64,000 bases of DNA. Origin: Tetrapyrgos nigripes. Lineage: Eukaryota; Basidiomycota; Agaricomycetes; Agaricales; Campanellaceae. Of the stretch, positions 44,606 to 53,927 are shown in pieces. Both the position numbers and the translations under genes were made by a program. Below the pieces are notes generated by a model. The model did not search any database. It was not told where the DNA came from and saw only the letters and a program-made list of their open reading frames with translations. Each line of letters starts with the position of its first letter. The stretch's first letter is position 1. The stretch spans positions 1-64,000 of the forward strand of contig JAACJM010000232.1 of the NCBI GenBank assembly GCA_013368315.1, in the 5' to 3' direction.

Positions 44606-45058
44606 CTGCTGCTAAGCCCCAGTCATCTGCTCAACTGACAGCCTCGTCCTCGTCCACCAGTGCTAAGCCCCGTTCAACTGCTGCTAAACCCGAGTCATTT
44701 GCTCAACTGACAACCTCGTCCTCATCCACTGGTGCCAAGCCCTCTCCAAGCAAATACAATACTCACTCCAACCCTTCTTGATTGCATTATCATATGTCAC
44801 TGCATGCTCGATCTTTTTGCTGAGATTTCAGCTTTTTATCTCGAAATGTGCATTCTTATTTACAAAAGCTCTCCCTTTATTTACAAATCATGTCCTGTAA
44901 ATAGGAATTAAACGATGTGTGTTGCTTACCCCCAGCTTTTGAAAATTGTGGGTCGCGTTCTGCTGAGAAGCCGGCTGGTGCCATGGTGCCGGTAAGCGAG
45001 ATATAAGCAAAACCGGTGGGCCTTGGTGAGGATGGGGACCTGCCCGTTCTATCCAGAC
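44606..45058 (+). other. 3' tail of the KDZ-associated gene and subterminal region
   Basis: 44570-44760 holds two and a half copies of a roughly 69-base coding repeat (AKPRSTAAKP, SSAQLTASSSST). A missing base at the first copy causes the stop at 44603-44605. 44782-45058 has no gene; it contains motif copies TTTACAAAAGC (44859) and TTTACAAAT (44880) leading into the right terminus. Confidence 0.6.
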
Positions 45059-45117
45059 CATTTACAAAAGCCTACCAGATAAGGTATTGGGGTATTATAC
45101 AAAAGACCTACAGCATC
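45059..45117 (-). repeat. KDZ element right terminal inverted repeat
   Basis: CATTTACAAAAGCCTACCAG, then ATAAGGTATTGGGGTATTAT, then ACAAAAGACC, TACAGCATC. Inverted partner of 20841-20898. Confidence 0.85.
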
Positions 45118-45258
45118 TGGTGCTGGCATTATGTGTTGCTATGCATTGAAAAGCTGGGCTATGATGGCATGTCCGACAAGGAGGATGGAGAGCTGATATA
45201 CAAGGGTGGGCAACGTATTAAGGCTCGTCACATCAAAAAGCTTCGATGGAGGCGTCTA

Positions 45259-46895
45259 CAGTGGCCAAAAAAATTGTCCACATGTTTGGCACTTTTGGAA
45301 AGATTGCTGATTTAAGAGCTATTGAGCAGAAATCTCAAAACATGGCTGGTGGTAGCAAGAAAGCCTTTGATTAGAGCTACAATAATCTGTCTGTTTTGTC
45401 TTATTTGGCCACATATCTGTGGAGTTATGATTGATTTAAAATTGTATGTCATTTGGACAATTTTTTGAGTTGCCACTTCAAAATCATTATTGCAATAACC
45501 TGATGTGTTATACATGATGTCATGGGTGGAGCTGTACAGTAATGTAATGTATACACTACAATGATGTCATAGCTGCCAGCTGGAGCATACATAGCAACAT
45601 ACAGATGCTCTACAGCCTCTATGAAAATCATGGGGTCCCTCATATCAGCCCAGAAAGACAATCTCTACTCTCTCCTCCAAAATGCCCCTCCCTCTATCAA
45701 AATTTCAGCTCAGACTGAAGTATGAAAGCAGAGTGTTGCTTTTATGGGTAGAGAGACATGTTCTGATAAAGGAAACCATTGGATATAGCACTTTAGAAAG
45801 TTAATACCCAGCTGAAAAATGGCCACCTCTGGATCAACTCCCATATTATTAATGCTTTCCAGGATTTTGTTACTTAAGATGGTCATATAGTGTTTGCAAT
45901 CTATCTTCCCCTTCATCTGGACCATTTTTACTGCTTACTGTTGCCCCATACCCTACCCCATCATGTCATTTTCTCTCTCAAATGTCATCATTTCTGTCAC
46001 ATCTTGCTGTACCATGAATTTATCTCTCTTTTCTCACACATGCTGGGGCATATTTGCCCCAAAATAATTGATTTTGGTCTTATCTGAGAAAATAACCCAC
46101 TTCTAGCCTTCTACAGCCCGGTCTTTTTACATCTGTGCAAACTTCAAGTGAGCCTTGCTGCAAGTCACTGTAAGTTTGCACTTGTTCTGTGTTTTGGAGA
46201 TCACCACAAGACGTTTTCAGGAATGTTTTGGCTGTTATAGGTTGGGACAGGTTGTCCAAGAAGAGCCTTGATGTTTCAGGCCACTTGTGTAGCAATCTGG
46301 CTTTACCAGAATGGATTTTCTTCCAATCTAACCTCTTCACAAGTAGTAGAGAGCCTCCTAGGACACCCTGCTGTATTGTTCTCATTGTCTGTATTTGTCT
46401 TTTAAGCCACAAAAGCAACTCTTGGCTTCCATACTCCAGTCTGAGCTGCAATTTTTGCAGATGGAGAGGCAGTTAAGAGGAGAGAGTAGAGATTGTCTTT
46501 CTGGGCTGATATGAGGGACCCCATGATTTTCATAGAGGCTGTAGAGCATCTGTATGTTGCTATGTATGCTCCAGCTGGCAGCTATGACATCATTGTAGTG
46601 TATACATTACATTACTGTACAGCTCCACCCATGACATCATGTATAACACATCAGGTTATTGCAATAATGATTTTGAAGTGGCAACTCAAAAAATTGTCCA
46701 AATGACATACAGTTTTAAATCAATCATAACTCCACATATATTTTGCCAAATAAGACAAAACAGACAGATTATTGTAGCTCTAATTACAGGCTTTCTTGCT
46801 ACCACCAGCCATGTTTTCAGATTTCTGCTCAATAGCTCTTAAATCAGCAATCTTTCCAAAAGTGCCAAACATGTGGACAATTTTTTTGGCCACTG
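45259..46895. mobile_element. Tc1/mariner-like element with 419-bp inverted repeats
   Basis: Ends CAGTGGCCAAAAAAATTGTC and GACAATTTTTTTGGCCACTG, flanked by TA on both sides (45257-45258, 46896-46897). The arms 45259-45677 and 46477-46895 are inverted copies at high identity. The middle encodes a decayed transposase on the minus strand. CAGTG-type ends with a TA duplication are typical of Tc1/mariner; inverted repeats this long are unusual for the group. Confidence 0.9.
45710..46451 (-). pseudogene. Tc1/mariner transposase remnant
   Basis: The minus strand at 45710-45925 reads GKIDCKHYMTILSNKILESI, NMGVDPEVAIFQLGINFLKC. The pattern G-x-ID-x-x-x-Y-x-x-IL...IFQ matches the block around the second catalytic aspartate of Tc1 transposases (normally IFQQDN-x-P), but here the aspartate and following residues are changed, so it is inactive. 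46080-46451 (WLKRQIQTMRTIQQG, LDWKKIHSGKARLLHKW) is probably the upstream helix-turn-helix and linker, strongly decayed. Confidence 0.6.
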
Positions 46896-47190
46896 TATAT
46901 TTCTGAGACTTGCTCAAGAAGGTCAACAAGACTTGGCAAGCTGAGTATAGCATCTTCAGTCAGCAAGGAAGACCCCCTTTACTGTGTCTGAATACAAACG
47001 ACCAATCCCCAAATATCTTCCAGAATCTTTCTTTGATCCAGAATATCTGAGGTTGATCAACTTCAAACCAGCAAGAAGCCTTTCGATCTCTACAAACTGG
47101 AGCTTCCTGATGCTTAACTATGTAGCTGATCTTGAATCCAAGTTGGTACATCTGTCTTGGCCTTCTGTTCGACCAGGAATGAGACAGTGA

Positions 47191-47951
47191 ACCTGCTGTA
47201 GGTTATCCACATCAAGATCTGTAAACAAAACAAAATAGGACATGTGATTGACTCAGCCCAAAGCATGTAAGGTGGTCAAAATCCCTTCGAATGGTTTCTA
47301 AACCCAGCTTTCCCAATCACCTCTTCCAAATATGATATGTAGCCTTGATATTGTGGCCTTTTATTCCTAGTCAACCCACCAGAGAAAAGGGGTACACAAC
47401 TTCTGTGTGTCAAACGCTGAGTCATCTGTCCAATACAAAATATCCAAGCCATAGCTGTCCGAAAAGAATTCGAAAATCCCTCTAAAAATTTCTGGTTGTC
47501 AAGAACCCCCACCAAAGGTCCTGATCTTCCCTAGATTCCTTAAGAGTCGACTTCCATAGGCGTACCAGATTCTTGTGGCAGAGACTCTTCTGTTGTCTCC
47601 CTTGTAAACATATTCATAGCATCTGGCTGTGTTATATACTCCAGAAGCACGTTGATCTGTCGAACTTCACCTTTATGATCGTACTTAGTAGTACTTATAC
47701 GCTTCTTTGATGGTTATTCAGTAGTCGAATCAACTCTTATTCTCTCTTTATCCAGTTCTTCCATTCTTTCCTCGCTGAGCATATCACCCAGTTCAGCGCT
47801 ATAGGTATGGGTGTTGCCCAAGGACCTCGCTGTCATCCTTTTCTAGTCGACCAAACTCTCTAAAATCTCTGAAATACTGGCAATCCTCATGATGATCACC
47901 CAGCAACTGTTTGCAGCCCAATTGCAGCCTGTTTACACTGTCAATGGCCAT
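47191..47951. other. Unrecognised minus-strand coding remnants
   Basis: On the minus strand MEELDKERIRVDSTTE, ITQPDAMNMFTRETTEE and, in another frame, GVLDNQKFLEGFSNSFRTAM and GYISYLEEVIGKAGF look once coding. I recognise no family; they may be part of an older transposon. Confidence 0.3.
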
Positions 47952-48483
47952 TGTCACTAGAGGCACTTCCCCACTTATAAAGCCAGAGCTTTCATTTCAG
48001 CACGAGTCTGTGAAATTCACAGAAGGATTAGAAGATGGAAACTCTGGTTGGGGTCTAGGATCTAGGACACATTGGAAGTAGTCCAGACCCAAAGGTTGGC
48101 AGAGTGGAAGTTACAGTAGAAAGAAAAGGGCTTGGGCAGTGTCTAAGCTTATATACACAGAACAGAAAGAAAGATAAAAACTGAGCAAAGTGAAGAAAGG
48201 AATCAGAGAACTGTCCAGAACAATCAAAGTACAGCCTATTGTCCCTGTAAGAGATGTATCATGAAAAGATGAACAAAAGATGAACAAGCTGTGCATAGTG
48301 TCCCTGTAAGAGATGTATCATAAAAAGATGAACAAAGGGATAGTAGCTGTGCATAGATGATCAAGGAAAGATGAACAAAAGATAGGGCAAAGGATGAACA
48401 AAATGATGATCAAAAGGCAGTGACTGATGAAGAAAAGAAACAGAAAATGAACAAAAATACCCTGAAATAATACTGTCATGACA
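47952..48483 (-). mobile_element. Putative 3' LTR of the gypsy element
   Basis: On the minus strand a purine-rich tract (GGAGGGGGGTAA) ends just before TGTCATGACAGTATT, the expected polypurine tract/LTR junction after the integrase-chromodomain end. The first plausible other end is CCTCTAGTGACA at 47952, giving TGTCA...TGACA and 532 bp. The LTR contains a duplicated segment (TCTCTTACAGGGACA twice, about 60 bases apart). The left limit is a guess because the 5' LTR is missing. Confidence 0.55.
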
Positions 48484-48489
48484 TTACCC

Positions 48490-51400
48490 CCCTCCTACGA
48501 CTCAGCGTCCTCAATGAGTCAAACTCTTGGAGCTTTTGGATGCTTTTTGTGGAATGCAGTGATTGACTGTTTTGTGTTGTTAAGGTTGTAAATTGGCTCC
48601 CAGGAGTTATGACTATCATCATATCCTTTCCACTTTATCAAGTACTCCATCCTTCACCACCTAATCTGACTGTCCAAAATTTTCTCCACTTCATACTCTG
48701 GCTCATCCTCTCCCTCTAAATCAATTGGTCCTGGTTCTTCTGGTAATAATCCATTGACTTCATTCCCTCTAAATGGATAGAGTTTGTTGATGTGGAAAAC
48801 CAGGTGAATGCAATCCAAGCTTGTCAGTAAATCCAAGCAATAGTCCAGAATCTCAAAGGGTCCCAACTGTCTGTCTCCCAACTTCTCACTCGACAACTTC
48901 AAATCTATATCCTCTGCACTCAACCACCACCTTGAACTCGTGTGCCTTCTGCTTACCCTGTTCATATCCTTCCTTCTGTTTTTTCTTCCCTAAATGAAGT
49001 GCTGCTCCTGCATCTCGTTGTACTTTTTGTAACACCTCAATCTGTTTCTCTACCTCTGGAATTCCTGACTGTCTTCCTACAGGTATGTTGAACAGTGGTA
49101 AATATCTGTATGTGATCTCAAAAGGGGATAGATTGTGAGCAGAGTGGGTTGGGGAATTAATGATGAATTCTGCCACAGGAAGATGTTCTGCCCAGTCATC
49201 CTGATGCCTTGCAATCTGAAGATCTCTTGATAGAAGAGATCTGCTACTCCTTCTGCATTAATGTTTGATGTACATGGATAGCATGAATCTGTTTCCCGTA
49301 AAGGTCAGTTGCTACAAGAATAGCATCGTACCCATTTGATTCCAGCAGTTGAGTTATGAGGTCCACTCCAATCTCTTCCCAAAGTCCTGTTGGAATGTCC
49401 AGTGGTTGGGTTACTGCTCTCAGATGCCTCTGCAACTTCTTTCAAGCACACATATCACATTCTTCTACAAATTTCTCTAGGCCACCAAAAATGAGTATCC
49501 ACTAGGTCCAATGTTCCATGTAACCCAGGGTGTCCAGATTGTCACACTAAATCCACTCTGAGTTCTTCATCTGGTGGCACTTATACTCTCCCCTGATGAT
49601 ACACTAATCCATTATCCTCCTCCCATTCTGCTAACCCATTCACCAATCTCCTAAGTCCATTTGTCTTCAGATCTCTAAGTCCTTCCAACACCTCTGCTTC
49701 TCTCTTTGACGCTTTCCATATCCTCTCCTCTAGTGGATTCATGTAAGGGCAACTCCTGACATGTGAGGCACTCACTCAACAACTGCAGGAGGAGATCCAA
49801 AGATATATAAATCAGAACTAGAAGATACAAGGCAGGAGGAGATCCAAAGAGAAAAACTCAAGGATACTTGCCTGCAGGGAAGGGGTATATATACTCATAT
49901 GAAGGCCTGGGAAAAGATCTACAAAACTGTACAGTTGAAACAAAGTAATAGAAAGGTGGAATGATGAGAGATCAAATGATGAACAATGAATGATGGATGA
50001 TGAAGCAATGAAACAGGGATAAACAAGTTGATGAAGTCCAGATAAACAAGAACAAACAAGTCCTAAAGGAGATGGGAAAGAAAAAGGAAACTGTCCCCTT
50101 ACAATTCATCAGTACAGTCACTGCTGGTTTAAGAATGGTTTGTTGTATGTTGTCCTCTTTATCAGCAACTCGATGTTCTGGCATTCATAAAAGGGCATCT
50201 GCCTGTGTTTTGGATTTCCCTGCTTGATGAATCAAATGGAAATTGAACCAAGAGAGCCAAAGTGCCCATTGTGCTTGTCTTCAACTAAGATCTTGTGCCA
50301 TTCGCCAGAATTCCAAGTTCGAATGGTCCATTACAATTTCAAATCCATCTGGCATCCCTTCCAAGTAATGCCTCCAATCCTTCCAACATCTCTCAGTCAT
50401 ATATTTTGTAATTCCATTCTACTGGTTGCATCGATGAAGAACAAAAAGCAGCAGGATGCCATAAATCATCTTCCAGCTTCTGCATTAATATTAAACCCCA
50501 TAGATCTTGAAGTGTTGTTGGTGTTTTCCAATTCTGTACTGCTGCTACCTTTACTGGATCCATTTGTACCTCCCCTCCTCCTATTACCAAACCCAAATAC
50601 TCAATCACCTCTCATTCAAATTCACACTTCTCTGGCCTCAAATACAAATCATGCTTCTGCAACCTCTTCAAAACCTCTAGTGTAACTGTCTGCACCTCCT
50701 CCAATGATCCATTGAAGATAAGGATGTCATCTAAATATACTGCCACTTTTCCTGCAGCAATCAAATCAGCAAATATCAAATTCATCAAAGACTGAAAGGT
50801 AGTGGGGGAGTTGGTAAGTCCAAAGAACATAACCTGAGGTTCAAATAGTCCCCTATTTGTGGCAAATGCCGCCTTCCACTCATCTCCAGACTTGATCTGT
50901 ACATTATTGTATTCCCAACATATGTCAAACTTTGTGAAGTACCACACTTTTTGTAGACAACTGATGATGTCCATAACCAATGGAAGAGGGTAGCGATTCT
51001 TGACTGTGAACTGGTTCAGCTTTCAGTAGTCTTGAACAAATTGTAGTTTACCATCCTTCTTTTTGACAAAGAAGACTGGTGATGATAGTGGTGACTTGGA
51101 TGGCTGAATGTACCCTTTGCATAGATTATCTTTCAAAAACTGGTCTAACTCTTCTTGTTCATTGAGCGACATAGGATAGATTTTGGTGTGCATAGTTTCT
51201 TGTCCTCCCCTCCAATATCTGTAACCAAAAAAGTCCATCCAATTCTCTTATCCGTCCACCATGAGTCCTAGACATGCAAACCTTTCAATCTGCCCTGCTT
51301 GATTTGAAGTTCTGTCAATGTTAAATACATTGATTGGTTGTTTGAGCTGAAAAGTTCGAATTTGGTGCTTCTTCACAAAGTCCTTTCCCAGAAATAGAGC

Positions 51401-51560
51401 TGTTGCGCTGTTTCTAAGCTTCAGTTCATTCCTCGTAGTTTGACTCCAACATGAAAATGTGATGAAAGAGGATCTATTTCCTGAATAACTGATATTTTAC
51501 ATGTGGAAATAGAATCGTATGAGGAAGTGGTAAGCATAGAAAACTGTTCGAGGGGTGTTG
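48490..51560 (-). pseudogene. gypsy pol: protease, reverse transcriptase, RNase H, integrase, chromodomain
   Basis: Reverse transcriptase (50393-51238): [19 protein letters not shown], then FTKFDICWEYNNVQIKSGDE, then AVYLDDILIF, the YLDD catalytic box. RNase H follows at about 50220-50470 (PVEWNYKIYDRE, DHSNLEFWR). Integrase core at 49244-49435: WEEIGVDLITQLLESNGYDA, ATDLYGKQ; more integrase at 48886-49176 (NSPTHSAHNLSPFEITY). C-terminus 48490-48720: PEYEVEKILDS, then after a frame change EYLIKWKGYDDSHNSWEP, a chromodomain that in such elements steers integration to heterochromatin. The protease region (51240-51560) is only weakly visible. Several stops and shifts are present. Confidence 0.75.
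49762..50103 (-). mobile_element. LTR-like insertion in the gypsy pol gene
   Basis: The 342-bp segment reads TGTAAGGGGACAG...GTGCCTCACA on the minus strand, TG...CA, and separates the RNase H-side sequence (RVADKEDNIQQTILKPAVTV) from the integrase-side sequence (SCPYMNPLEERIWKASKREA). It contains a repeated GGATCTCCTCCTGC (two copies about 45 bases apart). The flanking five bases do not match, so integration as an LTR is not proven. Confidence 0.5.
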
Positions 51561-51587
51561 TCTGTGCAGCCAGAACAGGCACCCATT

Positions 51588-52751
51588 TTAAAAATCCATC
51601 TTCTTCATAAACGTAGCCAAGATGGCAGCCTGCTGAGTCATGGCATTCTGGAGAGTGGTGAGTTGTGCAGAATAATCTGGGGTTGGAATCTTCAACGTGG
51701 TGGAGGCAGAGGGCAGTGAGGATTCAGATGGAAACAAGGTGAAGTAGTCATCTGTAGTGGTAGTGGCAACACATTGCCTATTACGTCCAAGACCCATAAA
51801 CTTGTCCTGACAAACACAATCCAAATGACCCTTCCAAGTGCAGTAGTTGCACTTGGCCTCTTTGTGGTTACATTGAGGTTTCATGTGGCCTGAAGCACCA
51901 CAACCATAGCAATGGTTTCGCATAGCATGAAGACAATCTTCATGTGTTTTACCATTGCGTGCAAGTGGCATCAATGTCCATAGTGTAGGGGTCAGAAGCG
52001 GAGGTATGAGCGGATGTAGTGGTGGTAGTCTTATGACCCTGCTTGTGGTGTATAAGGTTCTTGAGAGTGGTGATCCTTTTGACTGAATCATCCAGTGAGA
52101 TTGGCTTGCCTTTCACTGCCTCAATGGGAGCTAGGCCAACATGGAGGTTATAGTTGAGTCCTCGTTCAAGACAAGCTTGGAGATCTTCATCAGAGTAACC
52201 TGTCCTTTGACCCAGGTCTCTGAATACCTGAATATACTTTGCAACTGTCTGTTTCCCCTGAAATAAACCTTCTATCACATCTCATGCATCTGCTTGTTCG
52301 TCTAATGACCCAAATCGTGCTTTGAAGGCTTCCACAAATGCACTCCAGGTCCTGTTAAACAGGTAGGTGGTTCATTTTCATTCAGTTCCATCATATGCCA
52401 TTGCTTCCTCAATGTATGGCACAGCCCAAATCCCAGCTTCCCCTTGCATGAACAAGAGTGCAGATCGAATCATCTTCCCTTCATTTCAGCAATATCTCTC
52501 TGTTCTCCAGCCCAATTCCTGAAGGACACCATGAAAGACCTGACATCTACAGCCTTACCCTTGAAGGGTTCAGGCTTGGCCATACTGGATTTATCAGAGC
52601 TCTGGCTTATCATGTGAGCCTGAGGCTGGGGTTGAGTCTGTTGCTGGTTTATATGCTGGAGGAATGTAGTGACTTGCTCTTGGAGAGTTCCATGAGCATT
52701 TATGAGGTCTTGGATGGTAGCTGCCTGATGGACTTGTTCAGCATGGTGCAT
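51588..52751 (-). pseudogene. gypsy gag with zinc knuckles
   Basis: Minus strand: MHHAEQVHQAATIQDLINAH..., KPEPFKGKAVDVRSFMVSFR (52470-52751), then YIQVFRDLGQRTGYSDEDLQ and CLERGLNYNLHVGLAPIEAV (51949-52278), then two cysteine knuckles, CYGCGASGHMKPQC (CCHC) and CNYCTWKGHLDCVC (degenerate), at about 51800-51930. These are the matrix/capsid and nucleocapsid parts of a Ty3/gypsy gag. The three parts are in different frames. Confidence 0.75.
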
Positions 52752-52963
52752 ATCAAAATGGGGTTGTTCAGCCTGGTGAGCTCATTCGAGATCCCTTTGA
52801 AACGCATTGAAAGCTATATTTCTATCTGCTACACTCATGATCACTTGCACAGCACTTGCACTGCTTAGTACTAGTGTTCTCTGCTCAATGCAGCAGGACT
52901 TAGTACTGTTGTTCTTCTAGATTATGTAAGTAAAGATCATTTCAGCTACCTTTCAGAGTAAGA

Positions 52964-53927
52964 TAGGAACCAGTACCCTTATGTAAGCCATTAAATAAGC
53001 AGCCAAATCTCGGTCGAGAAAATTTTTAATCTTTAGTGGGCTCAGGAGGGTAAAAAACAAGGATATTTGAACAAATATTGGTCACAGAAAGTACTCAGAG
53101 CTTTGAGGTAGCCTCCTTGGCTGCTTTAAGCATGTTTTGAGGGAGGGTCTTGTGTCTACAGTACCTCAGCAGTAAGTGGTCATGAGCACAAGGCTTCAGC
53201 AAGCTTAGGGCTACCCAAAATAGTAATTCCCACGGTTATGTAAGCCACAGCCACTGGCCAAATCTCGAGTTTTCCCTCCTGAAAACTTTTTTTCTTCATC
53301 ACAACCAACACAGATGGTTGAAGTAAGCACTTTTGGGTAAAACTTTATAAGTCCCCCTAGAAGGTACTGGGGAAAGGTGCCTCCGCTTCACATGGCAAAT
53401 TCTGAGGCCTGTTTAAGTAAAACAGTTTCATATGCAGTAAAAATTCTTTTAATTAGATAGAGCCCAATACTGTACCATTTTAATGTAACAGCGCCTTTAA
53501 ATGACCTTGGATTAGAGGTATCCATAGTGATTCAGAGTCTCAGAGAGTGGCTCTTGACGACTTTTGATGGCTGTTGAGGGAAGGTAAACACGTCTGAACC
53601 TGGTGCATCGACAGTGATGGAGGGAAGGCAGGAATGACGTGTCAGTTGAGCGTCAGCTGAAATGGCAGTGTCGGGCACTTCAGAGCGCTGAGGTGGCATG
53701 TAAAAGTTAGAAGCTGTGAGAAAGCTTGATACTCAATTGGGGGGTCGACATAAGTTAACTCGGCCTAAAGGGCCTTGTAATCAAGGTCTAATTTTTGAAT
53801 TAATCTATAGTATACACTCTTCCCAACACATCCTATAGAGCTTAAGTGGAAAAGAATGAGTTTTGAGCAAGCAAAATGCGGTCAACAATGAGTGTGAGTC
53901 TTGCTTACATAATGGTACCGGTTCCTA
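52964..53927. mobile_element. Inverted-repeat element of about 960 bp, TA-flanked
   Basis: GGAACCAGTACCCTTATGTA at 52966 is matched inverted by TACATAATGGTACCGGTTCC ending at 53925, with TA on both outer sides. No coding sequence lies inside. TTATGTAAGCC followed by CCAAATCTCG occurs twice internally (52979 and 53237). It is a MITE-like element of unknown superfamily, and may explain why the gypsy 5' end is missing here. Confidence 0.65.

Larger units (their letters stand above)
32426..44781 (+). pseudogene. KDZ-associated conserved gene, interrupted by an 8.1-kb fold-back element
   Basis: Order of conserved parts: KLPKKRGNPGYFAGDVLEFL and LFWNDFFQEYREKFP (32.47-32.64 kb); a long acidic/Ser-Ala-Pro linker; KTWFSNCNTKH (33.39); FYESHPDYKAKIDEKYMEEY; LHSLLQVYAKATDTKISLVA (33.84); VHAGTTPGEDGRTFAQWFHA (34.02); an acidic KKRKKDETSEEE linker to 34676; then, after the insertion, RRANNAATMRKLKG (42.80); LRLLRDLILRLPLVVEEG (43.15); NSIMTWWNALQPDWRR and RFRSLLALLKWW (44.19-44.37). 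The family is common beside KDZ and similar transposons; its role is unknown, and the N-terminal block could bind DNA. Breaks: TAG at 42937, possible TGA at 32435, and a one-base loss near 44603 that truncates a Ser/Ala/Pro-repeat tail which would otherwise run to 44781. Intron 33951-34012 ends in TTTTGCAAAAG. Excising the insert with one TAG restores the frame. Confidence 0.7.
20841..45117. mobile_element. KDZ-family DNA transposon with TET/JBP cargo and two nested insertions
   Basis: Left end 20841-20898 and right end 45059-45117 are inverted copies, both containing CCCCAATACCTTATCTGGTA followed by CTTTTGTAAATG. Inside are a KDZ transposase gene (minus), a TET/JBP dioxygenase gene (minus) and a KDZ-associated gene (plus) that meets the TET gene head to head around 31.9-32.4 kb. 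The span is 24.3 kb. Removing the fold-back elements at 23321-26545 and 34677-42800 leaves about 12.9 kb. A 12-base motif, CTTTTGTAAAAG/CTTTTACAAAAG and close variants, recurs throughout and is absent from the nested elements. The outermost base pair and the target duplication are not resolved; flanks (..CATCAGCT and CTGGTGCT..) show no clean repeat. Confidence 0.8.
45118..47190 (+). pseudogene. C-terminal part of a transposon-associated gene, split by KDZ and Tc1 insertions
   Basis: Right of the KDZ terminus the plus strand reads WHYVLLCIEKLGYDGMSDKE then KARHIKKLRWRRL, up to 45257. Beyond the Tc1-like insertion it resumes, with frame changes, at 46984-47140: RPIPKYLPESFFDPEYLRLI. The phrase LGxDGMS, then a K-L-W-R block, then P-LPxxFFDPEYL is the C-terminal signature of the gene family whose central part (SHWNQTLLYKLADELV) lies at 20.3-20.6 kb left of the KDZ element. 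Inference: one gene was split first by one and then by the other transposon. Function unknown. Confidence 0.5.
48484..52751 (-). mobile_element. Ty3/gypsy chromovirus remnant lacking its 5' LTR
   Basis: On the minus strand the order gag, zinc knuckle, protease region, reverse transcriptase, RNase H, integrase and chromodomain is that of Ty3/gypsy chromoviruses. Many frame breaks, an LTR-like insertion at 49762-50103 and the absence of a 5' LTR to the right of 52751 show that it is dead. Confidence 0.8.
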
